Shown: piece by piece, positions 54,427-63,721 of the stretch | Position numbering within the stretch: the first letter of the stretch is position 1 | Layout: each line of letters starts with the position of its first letter | DNA from: Pectobacterium aroidearum | Lineage (GTDB): Bacteria; Pseudomonadota; Gammaproteobacteria; Enterobacterales; Enterobacteriaceae | Direction: 5' to 3' | Assembly: GCF_041228105.1 (NCBI RefSeq) | Contig: NZ_CP166097.1 | Span: 2,170,001-2,234,000, forward strand | DNA length: 64,000 nucleotides | Program-made: the position numbers and the translations under genes | Notes under the pieces: model-generated | The model's database searches: none | Seen by the model: the letters and a program-made list of their open reading frames with translations, nothing else | Told to the model about the DNA's origin: nothing

Positions 54427-57400
54427 ATGTTCGACAAACTTCTGATTGCCAACCGTGGTGCGATAGCGTGCCGTATTCTGCGTTCGCTGCGCGAGATGAA
54501 CGTCCGTGGCGTCGCGGTCTATTCCGATGCCGATATCAGTAGCCTGCATATTCAGGACGCCGATGAAGCCATTAGCCTGGGCGAGGGCGCGGCGGCGCAC
54601 ACCTATCTGGATGTAGAAAAAATTCTCTCTGCGGCTCGGCATAGCGGCGCGCAGGCCATTCATCCCGGCTATGGTTTTCTGTCCGAGAATGCGGCGTTTG
54701 CCGAAGCCTGCGAAGCGGCGCAGATCGCCTTTGTCGGGCCGACGCCACAGCAACTGCGGGTATTCGGCTTAAAGCATACGGCGCGCGCGCTGGCGAAAAA
54801 ACACAACGTGCCGCTGCTGGAAGGCACCGAGCTGCTGGAAAATATTGATGCGGCCCTCGGTGCGGCGGTAACGATCGGCTATCCGGTGATGCTTAAAAGC
54901 ACGGCGGGCGGCGGCGGGATCGGAATGCGCATCTGCTATAGCGCCACGGAGTTGTCCGACGCGTTTGAAACGGTAAAACGTCTGGGGCAGAACAACTTCA
55001 GCGATGCAGGCGTATTCATCGAAAAGTATATCGAGCGCGCCCGGCATCTGGAGGTACAGATTTTTGGCGATGGTCAGGGCGACGTGCTGGCGTTGGGTGT
55101 TCGGGATTGTTCGGTACAGCGCCGTAACCAGAAAGTGATTGAAGAAACCCCCGCGCCCAACTTACCGGATGGGGTCGCCGATGCGCTGTGCGCGGCGGCA
55201 ATCAGTCTGGCGCAGGCGGTGAATTACCGCAGTGCCGGAACGGTGGAATTCGTTTATGACAGCGCGACGGACCGTTTTTACTTTCTTGAAGTGAATACGC
55301 GTTTGCAAGTGGAACACGGCGTCACGGAACAGGTCTGGGGCGTGGATCTGGTGCGTTGGATGATCGAACTGGCTGCGGGGGATTTACCACCGCTGCGCGA
55401 GCTGGCCGTCGGACTAAATCCTCAGGGGCATGCGATTCAGGCGCGTCTGTACGCGGAAGATCCGGGCAAGCAGTTCCAGCCGTCGCCGGGGTTACTGACG
55501 GAAGTCGCGTTTCCCGCCGCAGAGGGGCATCGTCTGCGCATCGACACTTGGGTGACGGCCGGATGCGAGATCCCGCCGTTTTTCGACCCGATGCTGGCTA
55601 AGATTATCGCCTATGAGCCTACCCGCGAGCAGGCGATGGCTGGGCTGGATCGGGCGCTAGCGGATACGCGACTCTACGGCGTGGAACACAACCGTGACTA
55701 TCTGCGTCAGATTCTGGCGGCAGAGCCATTTGCCTGCGGCCAACCGTGGACACGTTGTCTGGATGCGCTGGTCTATCAGGCGACAACCTGCGAAGTGGTG
55801 AGCGCGGGTACGCAGACCACCGTACAGGACTATCCCGGACGTCTCGGGTACTGGGCGGTCGGCGTGCCGCCATCGGGTCCAATGGACGATCGCGCGCTGC
55901 GTTTAGGCAACCGTCTGGTAGGGAATCCGGCGGGCACGGCCGCGCTGGAGATCACGATGAACGGGCCGACGTTGCGTTTTAATACGGATGCGGTGGCGGC
56001 GGTCACCGGTGCGGCTATCGCTATCGAATTAGACGGCAAACCTGTCCTGATGGATAGCGTCTTTGCGATACTGGCGGGCGCCACGCTGCGCTTAGGTGCG
56101 GCGAATGCGCAGGGAGTCCGCAGCTATCTTTGCCTGCGCGGTGGTCTCGACGTGCCGGATTATCTCGGCAGTAAAAGCACCTTCACACTGGGGCAATTTG
56201 GTGGTCACGCGGGTAGAGCGCTACGGGCGGGTGATGTATTGCACTTCGCGCCGCTCGCTGACCGACGTATCGGCGACAGCCTGCCGGACGCGTTGCGCAC
56301 CACGTTGTCTACCGTACGTGAACTGCGCGTGATTTATGGCCCACATGCAGCACCGGATTATTTCACGCCTGCCTATATGGACACGTTTCTCACCACCGAA
56401 TGGGAAGTGCATTTTAACTCCAGCCGCACGGGCGTGCGTCTGATTGGTCCGAAACCGGAGTGGGTGCGCGATAGCGGCGGTGAGGCGGGGCTACACCCGT
56501 CGAATATTCACGATAACCCTTATGCTATCGGCGCGGTGGATTTCACTGGCGATATGCCGGTGATTCTGGGGCCGGATGGTCCGAGTCTGGGAGGCTTCGT
56601 TTGCCCGGTGACGGTGATTGAGGCCGATCTGTGGGCGCTGGGGCAGCTCAACGCCGGTGACCGCGTACGCTTTATTCCTGTCGATCTCCCCACGGCGCGC
56701 GCGCTGGCGCTGGCACGTCAGGCGGAGGTGGAGCAGCTTGCTCCGATTGCGATCGACTGGTCGCCTGCCGCGCTGATTTCTCCGGTGGTGTTGGATATCG
56801 GTGACGCGGATAAACGACTGGTTGCACGACTGTCCGGCGATACCCATTTACTGCTGGAAGTGGGGGCGGCGGAACTGGATGTCGCGCTGCGTTTCCGCGT
56901 CCATGCGCTGATGCTGGCGCTGGAACAACTGACGCTCGATGGCATCGTTGACGTGACGCCGGGTATCCGCTCGTTGCAGGTACATTATCGCCCTGAGGCG
57001 CTTTCGCTGTTGCACCTGCTGGACGTGCTGTCCACGCTATGGCAGGAGGTTTGCACCCAGCAGAATCTGACCGTGCCGTCGCGGGTGGTTTATCTGCCGC
57101 TGTCCTGGGACGATCCCGCTTGCCAACTGGCGATCCAAAAATACATGACCACGGTACGCAACGATGCGCCCTGGTGCCCGAGCAATCTTGAATTTATCCG
57201 GCGTATTAACGAGTTGGATAACCTCGATGAGGTTTACCGCACGGTTTTTGACGCCAGCTATCTGGTGATGGGGCTGGGTGATGTTTATCTCGGTGCACCG
57301 GTGGCAACGCCTCTGGATCCGCGCCATCGCTTAGTCACTACCAAATATAATCCGGCGCGCACCTGGACGGCGGAAAACTCGGTGGGCATCGGTGGTGCGT

Positions 57401-58032
57401 ACCTGTGCGTTTACGGCATGGAAGGGCCGGGAGGCTACCAGTTTGTCGGACGTACGCTGCAAATGTGGGATCGCTATCGCGGCGTTGACGCGTTTGACGG
57501 TAAACCGTGGCTGCTACGCTTCTTTGACCAAATTCGCTTCTATCCGGTGTCGGCCGACGAATTGTTATCTATCCGACGGGATTTCCCGCTGGGGCGCTAT
57601 CCGTTGCGGATCGAGCAAAGCGAGCTGGCGTTAAGCGCCTATCAGGATTTTCTGTCACGGGAAGCGGAGGGCATCGAGGCATTCCGCGTGCGTCAGCGGG
57701 CAGCGTTTGAGGCGGAGCGCGAACGCTGGCGTATTGCCGGTCAATCGTTGACGGATAGTGTCGACATGGTGATTGAGGAGGCGGACGACGCGCCGCTCCA
57801 ACCGGGACTGGTCGGCGTAGAAAGTTCGATTTCCGGCAATCTGTGGCAGGTGACGACGGAGGTTGGCAAAACGGTCGCGGAGGGAGAAACACTGATGATT
57901 CTCGAATCGATGAAAATGGAAATTCCGATTGTATCGCCGCAGCGCGGCATGGTGCAGGATATCCGCTGCCAGCCCGGTGCATCCGTGCGCGCCGGGCAGT
58001 GCGTGGTGGTGATCGAACCTCTAACGGAATAA
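54427..58032 (+). CDS. uca: Biotin-dependent urea/guanidine carboxylase
   Basis: Large ATP-dependent carboxylase, 1201 residues, cytosolic. Biotin carboxylase domain at about 1-450 (LIANRGAIACRI, HPGYGFLSENAAF, STAGGGGIGMRI, EVNTRLQVEHGVTE). The carboxyltransferase follows, built from the allophanate-hydrolase subunit 2-like (about 460-780) and subunit 1-like (about 810-1060) regions. A biotinyl carrier domain ends the protein, with biotinylated Lys1163 in LESMKMEIP. This is the urea carboxylase architecture without an attached allophanate hydrolase. Since the operon has a guanidine-I riboswitch and both UAAP genes, guanidine is the probable substrate; urea carboxylation is the older annotation. 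Confidence 0.92.
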   Translation: MFDKLLIANRGAIACRILRSLREMNVRGVAVYSDADISSLHIQDADEAISLGEGAAAHTYLDVEKILSAARHSGAQAIHPGYGFLSENAAFAEACEAAQIAFVGPTPQQLRVFGLKHTARALAKKHNVPLLEGTELLENIDAALGAAVTIGYPVMLKSTAGGGGIGMRICYSATELSDAFETVKRLGQNNFSDAGVFIEKYIERARHLEVQIFGDGQGDVLALGVRDCSVQRRNQKVIEETPAPNLPDGVADALCAAAISLAQAVNYRSAGTVEFVYDSATDRFYFLEVNTRLQVEHGVTEQVWGVDLVRWMIELAAGDLPPLRELAVGLNPQGHAIQARLYAEDPGKQFQPSPGLLTEVAFPAAEGHRLRIDTWVTAGCEIPPFFDPMLAKIIAYEPTREQAMAGLDRALADTRLYGVEHNRDYLRQILAAEPFACGQPWTRCLDALVYQATTCEVVSAGTQTTVQDYPGRLGYWAVGVPPSGPMDDRALRLGNRLVGNPAGTAALEITMNGPTLRFNTDAVAAVTGAAIAIELDGKPVLMDSVFAILAGATLRLGAANAQGVRSYLCLRGGLDVPDYLGSKSTFTLGQFGGHAGRALRAGDVLHFAPLADRRIGDSLPDALRTTLSTVRELRVIYGPHAAPDYFTPAYMDTFLTTEWEVHFNSSRTGVRLIGPKPEWVRDSGGEAGLHPSNIHDNPYAIGAVDFTGDMPVILGPDGPSLGGFVCPVTVIEADLWALGQLNAGDRVRFIPVDLPTARALALARQAEVEQLAPIAIDWSPAALISPVVLDIGDADKRLVARLSGDTHLLLEVGAAELDVALRFRVHALMLALEQLTLDGIVDVTPGIRSLQVHYRPEALSLLHLLDVLSTLWQEVCTQQNLTVPSRVVYLPLSWDDPACQLAIQKYMTTVRNDAPWCPSNLEFIRRINELDNLDEVYRTVFDASYLVMGLGDVYLGAPVATPLDPRHRLVTTKYNPARTWTAENSVGIGGAYLCVYGMEGPGGYQFVGRTLQMWDRYRGVDAFDGKPWLLRFFDQIRFYPVSADELLSIRRDFPLGRYPLRIEQSELALSAYQDFLSREAEGIEAFRVRQRAAFEAERERWRIAGQSLTDSVDMVIEEADDAPLQPGLVGVESSISGNLWQVTTEVGKTVAEGETLMILESMKMEIPIVSPQRGMVQDIRCQPGASVRAGQCVVVIEPLTE

Positions 58033-58224
58033 CGGCGGCGCTCTGTCGTATATCCCCTTCATACTTCAAGTGGCATGTGGAGTTGAGCCCTGTTTTTCCA
58101 GACGGTTAAGCAGGGTAGAAAGAGTGGCGGAACGTTTGCTTTTGCGCCAGAGTAATACTCTGGCGTGACACGACCTGTGATAAGTGTGGACACCATGCAA
58201 AGTCACATCGAGACGTTGCTGTTG
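58033..58224. other. Region after the carboxylase gene with a 21-base palindrome
   Basis: CGCCAGAGTA, one central A, then TACTCTGGCG (58145-58165) is a perfect palindrome and may end the operon, though no T run follows. Upstream, TATATCCCCTTCATACTTCAAG resembles a repeat I have seen in intergenic enterobacterial DNA. No gene for an allophanate hydrolase is present. Confidence 0.45.
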
Positions 58225-58503
58225 TCAGAGCGAATAAAAGTGAGAGACATACACGTGCAGCCAGTCAGGGAGGAGCAAATATTTTTTGATGAGAAAGAGG
58301 CTAACGGCGAACGTTCCTATTGAAAAAATAATATGAAAGCCGATCCAAAAATTAAAACAAAATTCACCACGATGAAAGGTCACGTCTTTTCTATTAATTC
58401 TCTCAACCAATACGCCTGACTTTAATCCGTTATAGACGTGAAAAATTTCCCATATTCCACCGCCAATGAGAAGTAGCGGTATGTAATCACGTAACCAATC
58501 CAT
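58225..58503 (-). CDS. Small hypothetical membrane protein
   Basis: 92 residues with two hydrophobic segments (about 8-26, IPLLLIGGGIWEIFHVYNG, and 54-72, FHIIFSIGTFAVSLFLIKK), so a two-pass inner-membrane protein is likely. It starts MDWLRDYIPLL with a weak AGAG site upstream. Base composition is AT-richer than the neighbours, which hints at acquisition. Not recognised; it lies alone between the carboxylase gene and a tRNA gene. Confidence 0.6.
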   Translation of the reverse strand: MDWLRDYIPLLLIGGGIWEIFHVYNGLKSGVLVERINRKDVTFHRGEFCFNFWIGFHIIFSIGTFAVSLFLIKKYLLLPDWLHVYVSHFYSL

Positions 58504-58727
58504 TGCAATCTACTCTTTCAATATCATTTTCGCGGAAGGATTCTATCATAACCGTCGAGGTGTCTATACAAACCTGTGGAAGTTCAGTGCGTTGCTTTTG
58601 AGTCAGATCAAATAGACGGAATGCAATTGGTATTACGGGAAGATAATTAATGCAGATTCAACAGAGGATTGAGCAGATTATTTTCAGTAGGAAATAGTGA
58701 ACATGAAGTATTTTGAAATACAAGGAA

Positions 58728-58804
58728 TGGTGCGTTCAATTGGACTCGAACCAACGACCCCCACCATGTCAAGGTGGTGCTCTAACCAACTGAGCTATGA
58801 ACGC
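58728..58804 (-). tRNA. tRNA-Val(GAC), copy 2
   Basis: 77-base tRNA with encoded CCA; anticodon loop TTGACAT gives GAC. The acceptor stem GCGTTCA/TGAACGC is that of E. coli valW as I recall it. D-arm, anticodon arm and variable loop are identical to copy 1 over 43 bases. It lies next to mdtK, as valV-valW do in E. coli. Confidence 0.97.
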
Positions 58805-58841
58805 ATTGAGATACCGGGCTGCCTGTCTGACAGCGAGGCGA

Positions 58842-58870
58842 ATAGTAGCGAGCAAGGGGAAAGCTGGCAA
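58842..58870 (-). promoter_or_regulatory. Promoter of tRNA-Val copy 2
   Basis: On the minus strand TTGCCA, 17 bases, TACTAT, then the GC-rich TCGCCTCGC discriminator. It is the same design as the promoter of copy 1, and about 40 bases upstream of the mature tRNA. Confidence 0.7.
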
Positions 58871-58901
58871 GAGGAAAAATGCAATTTTGTGCTCTTGCCA
58901 G
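58864..58901. terminator. Inverted repeat between mdtK and tRNA-Val copy 2
   Basis: CTGGCAAGAG and CTCTTGCCAG are perfect 10-base arms with an 18-base AT-rich loop. It may end mdtK transcription (CTTTCCCC follows on the minus strand). One arm contains the -35 box of the tRNA promoter. Confidence 0.5.
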
Positions 58902-58964
58902 CGCGATTGCTGGGGTTGTATCCATTCCGTCGTTTTTTTCGACGTAAACTGGATGAAACGTTAT

Positions 58965-60338
58965 CTAGCGGGCGGCGCGCGCTAAAATCCGTGCGGCAGG
59001 CTGGCGCTGGAGAAAACGAATCCGCGTCACCATCATCACTGCTGCTGCCGTCAGGCCAATGATGAAACCACACCAGAACCCCGCCGGTCCCATGCGTGGG
59101 ACGATGATATCCGTCAACGCCAGCAGGTAGCCGCTCGGCAATCCCAGCACCCAGTACGCGGTGAACGTAATATAGAAAATCGACCGGGTATCTTTATAGC
59201 CGCGTAACACGCCACTGCCGATGGCCTGAACGGCATCGGAGATTTGATAAACGGCAGCCAGCAGCATGAGCTGAGAAGCCATCGCGACAACCAGCGGGTC
59301 CTGATTGTAGAGCAGGGCGATAGGTTCACGCAGTAGCGTGGTGAAAATGGCTGTACAGCTGGCTAACGCCACGCCGGCCATAATGCCAGTGTGCGCGGCA
59401 ATGCGGGCGTTCTCAACTGAACCTTCGCCTAAGCGATGCCCGACGCGAATGGTAGTGGCAACGCCAACCGAGAGCGGAAGAACAAACATCAGCGAACTGA
59501 AGTTCAGGGCAATCTGGTGACCAGCCACATCGACGACGCCCAGCGGCAACACCAATAGTGCCACCACGGCAAACAACGTGACTTCAAAAAGCAGCGCCAA
59601 CGCGATGGGTAAACCGAGGCCAAAGAGGCGTTTTAGCACGGCACCGTCCAGACGGAATGCAGGGCGATGCTGGCGGATATCGCGTAGCCAGGAGGCGTGC
59701 CGGGTATAGAACATCATCAACAGCATCATGATCCAGTAAACCGACGCGGTCGCGACGCCGCAGCCTACGCCGCCCAGTTCGGGCATACCAAATTTGCCGT
59801 GGATAAAGACATAGTTAATCGGAATGTTGATTAACAGCCCGATGAACCCAATCATCATGCCGGGGTAGGTTTTGGACAGCCCTTCGCACTGGCAGCGTAA
59901 AACCTGATAGAACAGATAGCCGGGTACGCCCCACAGTAGCGCATGCAGGTAACCGATAGCCTTCGCGGCCAGTTCTGGCGAATCGTCGCTCATCAGATTG
60001 ATGGCATATTCCCCTTGATACAGCGCCAGCATGGTAAATATGGAAATAATGGCGGCCAGAAAAAAGGATTGTCGTACCTGATGCGAGATGCGATCGCGTC
60101 GACCGGAACCGTTGAGCTGTGCGACAACGGGCGTCAGCGCCAACAGCAGGCCATGGCCAAAAAGAATGGCGGGTAGCCAGATAGAGGTTCCCACGGCGAC
60201 GGCGGCCATATCGGTGGCGCTATAAGCACCGGCCATGATGGTATCAACCACACCCATCGACGTTTGAGACACTTGCGCAATAATGACAGGAACAGCAAGC
60301 GCCGATAATTTACGCGCTTCTGTCAGATACTGTTGCAC
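58965..60338 (-). CDS. mdtK: Multidrug efflux protein MdtK/NorM (MATE family)
   Basis: Cation-coupled exporter of cationic drugs in the inner membrane. I start it at GTG 60338, with AAGGAAGG seven bases upstream ([13 protein letters not shown]), giving 457 residues, the E. coli MdtK length; the frame is open 22 codons further upstream without homology. Twelve membrane segments are predicted. The MATE motifs [21 protein letters not shown] and [15 protein letters not shown] are clear. Divergent from ribE, exactly as in E. coli. Confidence 0.95.
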   Translation of the reverse strand: MQQYLTEARKLSALAVPVIIAQVSQTSMGVVDTIMAGAYSATDMAAVAVGTSIWLPAILFGHGLLLALTPVVAQLNGSGRRDRISHQVRQSFFLAAIISIFTMLALYQGEYAINLMSDDSPELAAKAIGYLHALLWGVPGYLFYQVLRCQCEGLSKTYPGMMIGFIGLLINIPINYVFIHGKFGMPELGGVGCGVATASVYWIMMLLMMFYTRHASWLRDIRQHRPAFRLDGAVLKRLFGLGLPIALALLFEVTLFAVVALLVLPLGVVDVAGHQIALNFSSLMFVLPLSVGVATTIRVGHRLGEGSVENARIAAHTGIMAGVALASCTAIFTTLLREPIALLYNQDPLVVAMASQLMLLAAVYQISDAVQAIGSGVLRGYKDTRSIFYITFTAYWVLGLPSGYLLALTDIIVPRMGPAGFWCGFIIGLTAAAVMMVTRIRFLQRQPAARILARAAR

Positions 60339-60586
60339 GGATACCTTCCTTGAATGACTTAATTTTGCTAGCGGGATGAATAATCTGGATATGAAAAACG
60401 TCAAGAATAAAACGAGATCGTTATTGTAACGACTTAATAAAAGTAAACCAGCTTGAAAGAGAATATATTCTTTTTGTTACGTTGCGGTTTCGATAGCGTC
60501 TGGCGTACCGTATTCCGGTTTGGTTTTCCGCGGAATATCGGGCACACTGCACAAAGTCATTTCTTTGTTTTTAAGAGGCAAACCGC

Positions 60587-61222
60587 ATGTTTACCGGTAT
60601 TGTTCAGGGCACCGCGCCGGTGGTGTCGATTGAAGAAAAATCCAACTTTCGCACGCACGTTGTCCAACTTCCCCCCGACCTACTGCCAGGGCTGGTGCCC
60701 GGCGCCTCGGTGGCGCACAACGGCTGCTGCCTGACGGTAACCGCCATTGACGGCGATCGTGTCAGTTTTGATCTCATGAAAGAAACGCTGCGATTAACGA
60801 ATCTGGGCGATATTCATGAAGGCGATGTCGTGAATATTGAGCGCGCCGCAAAATTCGGTGACGAGATTGGTGGACACGTCATGTCGGGCCACATCATGTG
60901 TACGGCTGAAGTGGTGAAGATTCAGGTTTCAGAGAATAACCATCAGATTTGGTTCCGCCTGGCAGATGAAGCGCTGATGAAATACGTGCTGCATAAAGGC
61001 TTCGTCGGGATTGATGGCATCAGCCTGACGGTAGGGGAAGTCACCCGCGGGCGTTTCTGCGTGCATTTAATTCCTGAAACGCTGAACCGCACGACGCTGG
61101 GACAGAAACGTCTGGGGCATCGCATCAACATTGAAATCGATCCGCAGACACAGGCCGTAGTGGATACGGTTGAACGCGTGTTGGCCAGCAAGCAGGCGAG
61201 CGACCCCGCCAACGAAGCGTAA
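60587..61222 (+). CDS. ribE: Riboflavin synthase alpha chain
   Basis: Dismutates two 6,7-dimethyl-8-ribityllumazine to riboflavin, the last step of riboflavin synthesis (called ribC in E. coli). The 211 residues show two homologous lumazine-binding halves: [13 protein letters not shown] (about 1-95) and [24 protein letters not shown] (about 98-195), then a C-terminal helix. The ATG follows AAGAGGC. No FMN riboswitch is seen upstream, as expected for a stand-alone gene. Confidence 0.96.
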   Translation: MFTGIVQGTAPVVSIEEKSNFRTHVVQLPPDLLPGLVPGASVAHNGCCLTVTAIDGDRVSFDLMKETLRLTNLGDIHEGDVVNIERAAKFGDEIGGHVMSGHIMCTAEVVKIQVSENNHQIWFRLADEALMKYVLHKGFVGIDGISLTVGEVTRGRFCVHLIPETLNRTTLGQKRLGHRINIEIDPQTQAVVDTVERVLASKQASDPANEA

Positions 61223-61244
61223 TTTCTACGTTGCCTGTTTTTGT

Positions 61245-61274
61245 AAACCGGACGAACAACCTCGTCCGGTTTTC
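61245..61274 (+). terminator. Terminator between ribE and cfa
   Basis: AACCGGACGA pairs with TCGTCCGGTT around a 6-base loop and is followed by TTCTCTTT. It lies between convergent genes. Confidence 0.88.
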
Positions 61275-61283
61275 TCTTTCCTC

Positions 61284-62435
61284 TCAGCGTGAAACGCGTA
61301 ATCCACCATCTATTCCATTGATACTGAATACGATCTGCCAGAGCTGAAGTTCTCTTGCTCTGAATTCCCCTGCACAAGCGTTCAAATAATAGCTGAACAT
61401 TCGACGAAAGCGTTCAGTGTAGCGTGTGGCAAGTTGCGGCCAACATTGCTGAAAACGGGCTTGCCATGCCATTAATGTGCGATCGTAATCGGCACCGAAG
61501 TTGTGCCAGTCCTCCATCACCATGTAAGGCTCACTCGCCTGCGCAATGTGCTGTATGGAGGGAATGCAGGCGTTGGGGAAAATGTATTTATTCATCCAGG
61601 GGTCAATGTGTGGGGTGGTCTTATTGGCTCCGATGGTATGCAGCAGAAACAGTCCATCAGGCTTTAGATTACGCTTTGCCATGCGAAAGTAAGTGCCATA
61701 GTTACGCGGGCCGACGTGTTCAAACATGCCAACAGAAACAATCCGATCGAATTGCTGGTTCAGATCGCGGTAGTCTTGTAACGCAACGATGACGTCCAGA
61801 TCCTGACAGCGCTGTTGTGCCAGTGCCTGCTGTTCTCTGGAAATGGTGATGCCGTAAACGGAAACACCGTAACGCCGCGCCGCGAACTCAGCAAGCCCGC
61901 CCCATCCGCAGCCGATATCCAGCAGCGTCATGCCGGATTTAAGCTGGAGTTTTTCACAAATCATGGTGAGTTTATCTTCCTGTGCCTGTTCCAGCGTTTG
62001 TGCCTGTTTCCAGTAGGCGCAGGAGTATTGCATGTAAGGATCCAGCATGAGGGTAAAAAGATCGTTCCCCAGGTCGTAGTGCACTTCACCGACCACTTGA
62101 GCGCGCCGACGGGATTGTAAATTCGTGACGCGAGAGAGGGCGACTCGCATGGCATCGTGCAGGCGGTGAGGTAAGGTTTTCCCTAGCCCTGCGCGCAGGA
62201 CACGATGGAAAAACATATCCAGCCGTTCACACTCCCACCACCCATCCATATAGCTTTCACCTAATCCCAATGAACCTTCTCGCAAGACACGTTTAAAAAT
62301 GCCGGGATTAATCACGCGGATGTCAAAAGGGCGGGTACCGTTGATTATGATATCCGCAGCGGCCAACTTATCCCGCATTATGCGGAACCAAGGCGTGGCA
62401 TCGTGATCCCATTCTTCTGTATAAGGTGAACCCAT
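61284..62435 (-). CDS. cfa: Cyclopropane-fatty-acyl-phospholipid synthase
   Basis: Transfers a methylene group from S-adenosylmethionine to unsaturated acyl chains of membrane lipids, usually in stationary phase. Two ATG codons are adjacent; 62435 lies five bases from the AAGGAG site and is preferred (383 residues), 62438 would add one Met. The N-terminal lipid-binding part (about 1-120, SLGLGESYMDGWWECERLD) precedes the methyltransferase domain with LDIGCGWGGLAEFAARR and VSVGMFEHVGPRNYGTYF. Length matches E. coli Cfa. Confidence 0.96.
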   Translation of the reverse strand: MGSPYTEEWDHDATPWFRIMRDKLAAADIIINGTRPFDIRVINPGIFKRVLREGSLGLGESYMDGWWECERLDMFFHRVLRAGLGKTLPHRLHDAMRVALSRVTNLQSRRRAQVVGEVHYDLGNDLFTLMLDPYMQYSCAYWKQAQTLEQAQEDKLTMICEKLQLKSGMTLLDIGCGWGGLAEFAARRYGVSVYGITISREQQALAQQRCQDLDVIVALQDYRDLNQQFDRIVSVGMFEHVGPRNYGTYFRMAKRNLKPDGLFLLHTIGANKTTPHIDPWMNKYIFPNACIPSIQHIAQASEPYMVMEDWHNFGADYDRTLMAWQARFQQCWPQLATRYTERFRRMFSYYLNACAGEFRARELQLWQIVFSINGIDGGLRVSR

Positions 62436-62547
62436 CATGTCTCCTTAACTTTATGTAAAAGTATCGTAAAACACCTGGACAGCACTTATCGCAGCCGACG
62501 TAATCGGCTGTCACCAGAGGAAATGAAACGCGATAGTAGATTTATAA

Positions 62548-62585
62548 CTGCTTCAGCCAGCATACAAGAAAATGGGCTGAAGCAG
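62548..62585 (-). terminator. Probable purR terminator
   Basis: On the minus strand CTGCTTCAGCC and GGCTGAAGCAG form a perfect 11-bp stem with a 16-base loop followed by TTATAAATCT, about 50 bases after the purR stop. Another hairpin (CAGCCGA/TCGGCTG, about 62493-62511) lies in the cfa leader. Confidence 0.65.
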
Positions 62586-62635
62586 AGAGGAAAGCGAACA
62601 GGAATAGAAAAATCGTTTGGACGGTATTGCTGCCG

Positions 62636-63661
62636 TTAGCGGCGATAGTCGAGGTAAGGGCCGTCTGCAACCGAGCGGCGCTCAATCAGCGTCGGGTGCA
62701 CTTCGATGACGTGCGCATCTTCCCGCTTGCTGGTAATGCGATCCAGCAACATCGCGAAAGCAGACTGCCCCAGACGCTCTTTCGGCTGATGGATGGTCGT
62801 CAGTGCCGGCGTAAAGAAACGCGCGTGGCGCACGTTGTCATAACCGATCACCGAAATATCCTGCGGCACGCGCAGACCTAATTCATCTGCCGCACAGATC
62901 GCGCCCATCGCCATGATATCGCCACCGCAGAATACGGCCGTTGGCCGCTGTTTCTGCGCGAGAATTTGATGCATCGCTTTATAACCGGACTCCGGCTCGA
63001 AATCGCCCTGAACAACCCACTCTTCACGCACGGTGATGTCGGCTTCCTTTAACGCTTTTAAGAAGCCGAGGTAGCGTCCGCTGCCGGTGTTACGTTCTTG
63101 AATACCAGGGATAGCACCGATATCCCGATGACCACGTTCGATCAGGTAGCGACCGGCCATATAACCGCCTTCAAAGGCGTTATCGATAATCGTATCGGTA
63201 AAATCGCTGTGCATCTGCCCCCAGTCCATCACGACCATCGGAATGCTGCGATAATCTTTCAGCATCGCCAACAGTTCAGGTGGATATTCGGCGCACATGA
63301 CCAGCAGGCCGTCGACGCGTTTTTGCGCCAGCATGGAGAGATAGGCGCGCTGTTTACCGATGTCGTTATGCGAATTACACAGCACCAGCGTGTAACCCTT
63401 GGCGTAGCAGCTGTTTTCGACAGCTTCAATGATTTCGGCGAAGTAGGGCGCTTCGCTGGATGTGGCCAGCAAACCGATAGATTTGGTGTGATTAACTTTG
63501 AGGCTGCGGGCGACGGCGCTGGGCGAATAGTGCAATTCTTTGATTGCCGCCCTGACGGCTGCCTTGGTCTCTTCGGCGACGAAACGTGTTTTATTGATCA
63601 CGTGCGATACGGTTGTGGTGGAAACGCCAGCACGTTTTGCCACATCTTTAATCGTTGCCAT
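62636..63661 (-). CDS. purR: Purine repressor PurR (LacI family)
   Basis: Represses purine biosynthesis genes with hypoxanthine or guanine as corepressor. The 341-residue protein, same length as E. coli PurR, begins [33 protein letters not shown], which is the HTH and hinge region (hinge helix near [16 protein letters not shown]). The periplasmic-binding-protein-like effector domain follows (about 60-341). A PurR box upstream predicts autorepression. The cfa-purR proximity is as in E. coli, but ydhB and ydhC, present between them there, are missing. Confidence 0.95.
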   Translation of the reverse strand: MATIKDVAKRAGVSTTTVSHVINKTRFVAEETKAAVRAAIKELHYSPSAVARSLKVNHTKSIGLLATSSEAPYFAEIIEAVENSCYAKGYTLVLCNSHNDIGKQRAYLSMLAQKRVDGLLVMCAEYPPELLAMLKDYRSIPMVVMDWGQMHSDFTDTIIDNAFEGGYMAGRYLIERGHRDIGAIPGIQERNTGSGRYLGFLKALKEADITVREEWVVQGDFEPESGYKAMHQILAQKQRPTAVFCGGDIMAMGAICAADELGLRVPQDISVIGYDNVRHARFFTPALTTIHQPKERLGQSAFAMLLDRITSKREDAHVIEVHPTLIERRSVADGPYLDYRR

Positions 63662-63705
63662 CTAAAAATGACTCCTGAACTTACCTGTTACAGACGTAAG
63701 TATAT

Positions 63706-63721
63706 TGTTAATCGTTTGCCT
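63706..63721 (-). promoter_or_regulatory. PurR operator of purR
   Basis: On the minus strand AGGCAAACGATTAACA resembles the PurR consensus ACGCAAACGTTTNCNT and the autoregulatory purR operator of E. coli. It is about 45 bases upstream of the purR start codon. Confidence 0.65.

Noticed and set aside
54427..58032. Annotating the carboxylase as urea amidolyase (carboxylase plus hydrolase fusion)
   Set aside because: The protein ends with the biotinyl domain; the allophanate-hydrolase subunit 1- and 2-like regions are the carboxyltransferase and do not bring an amidase domain.
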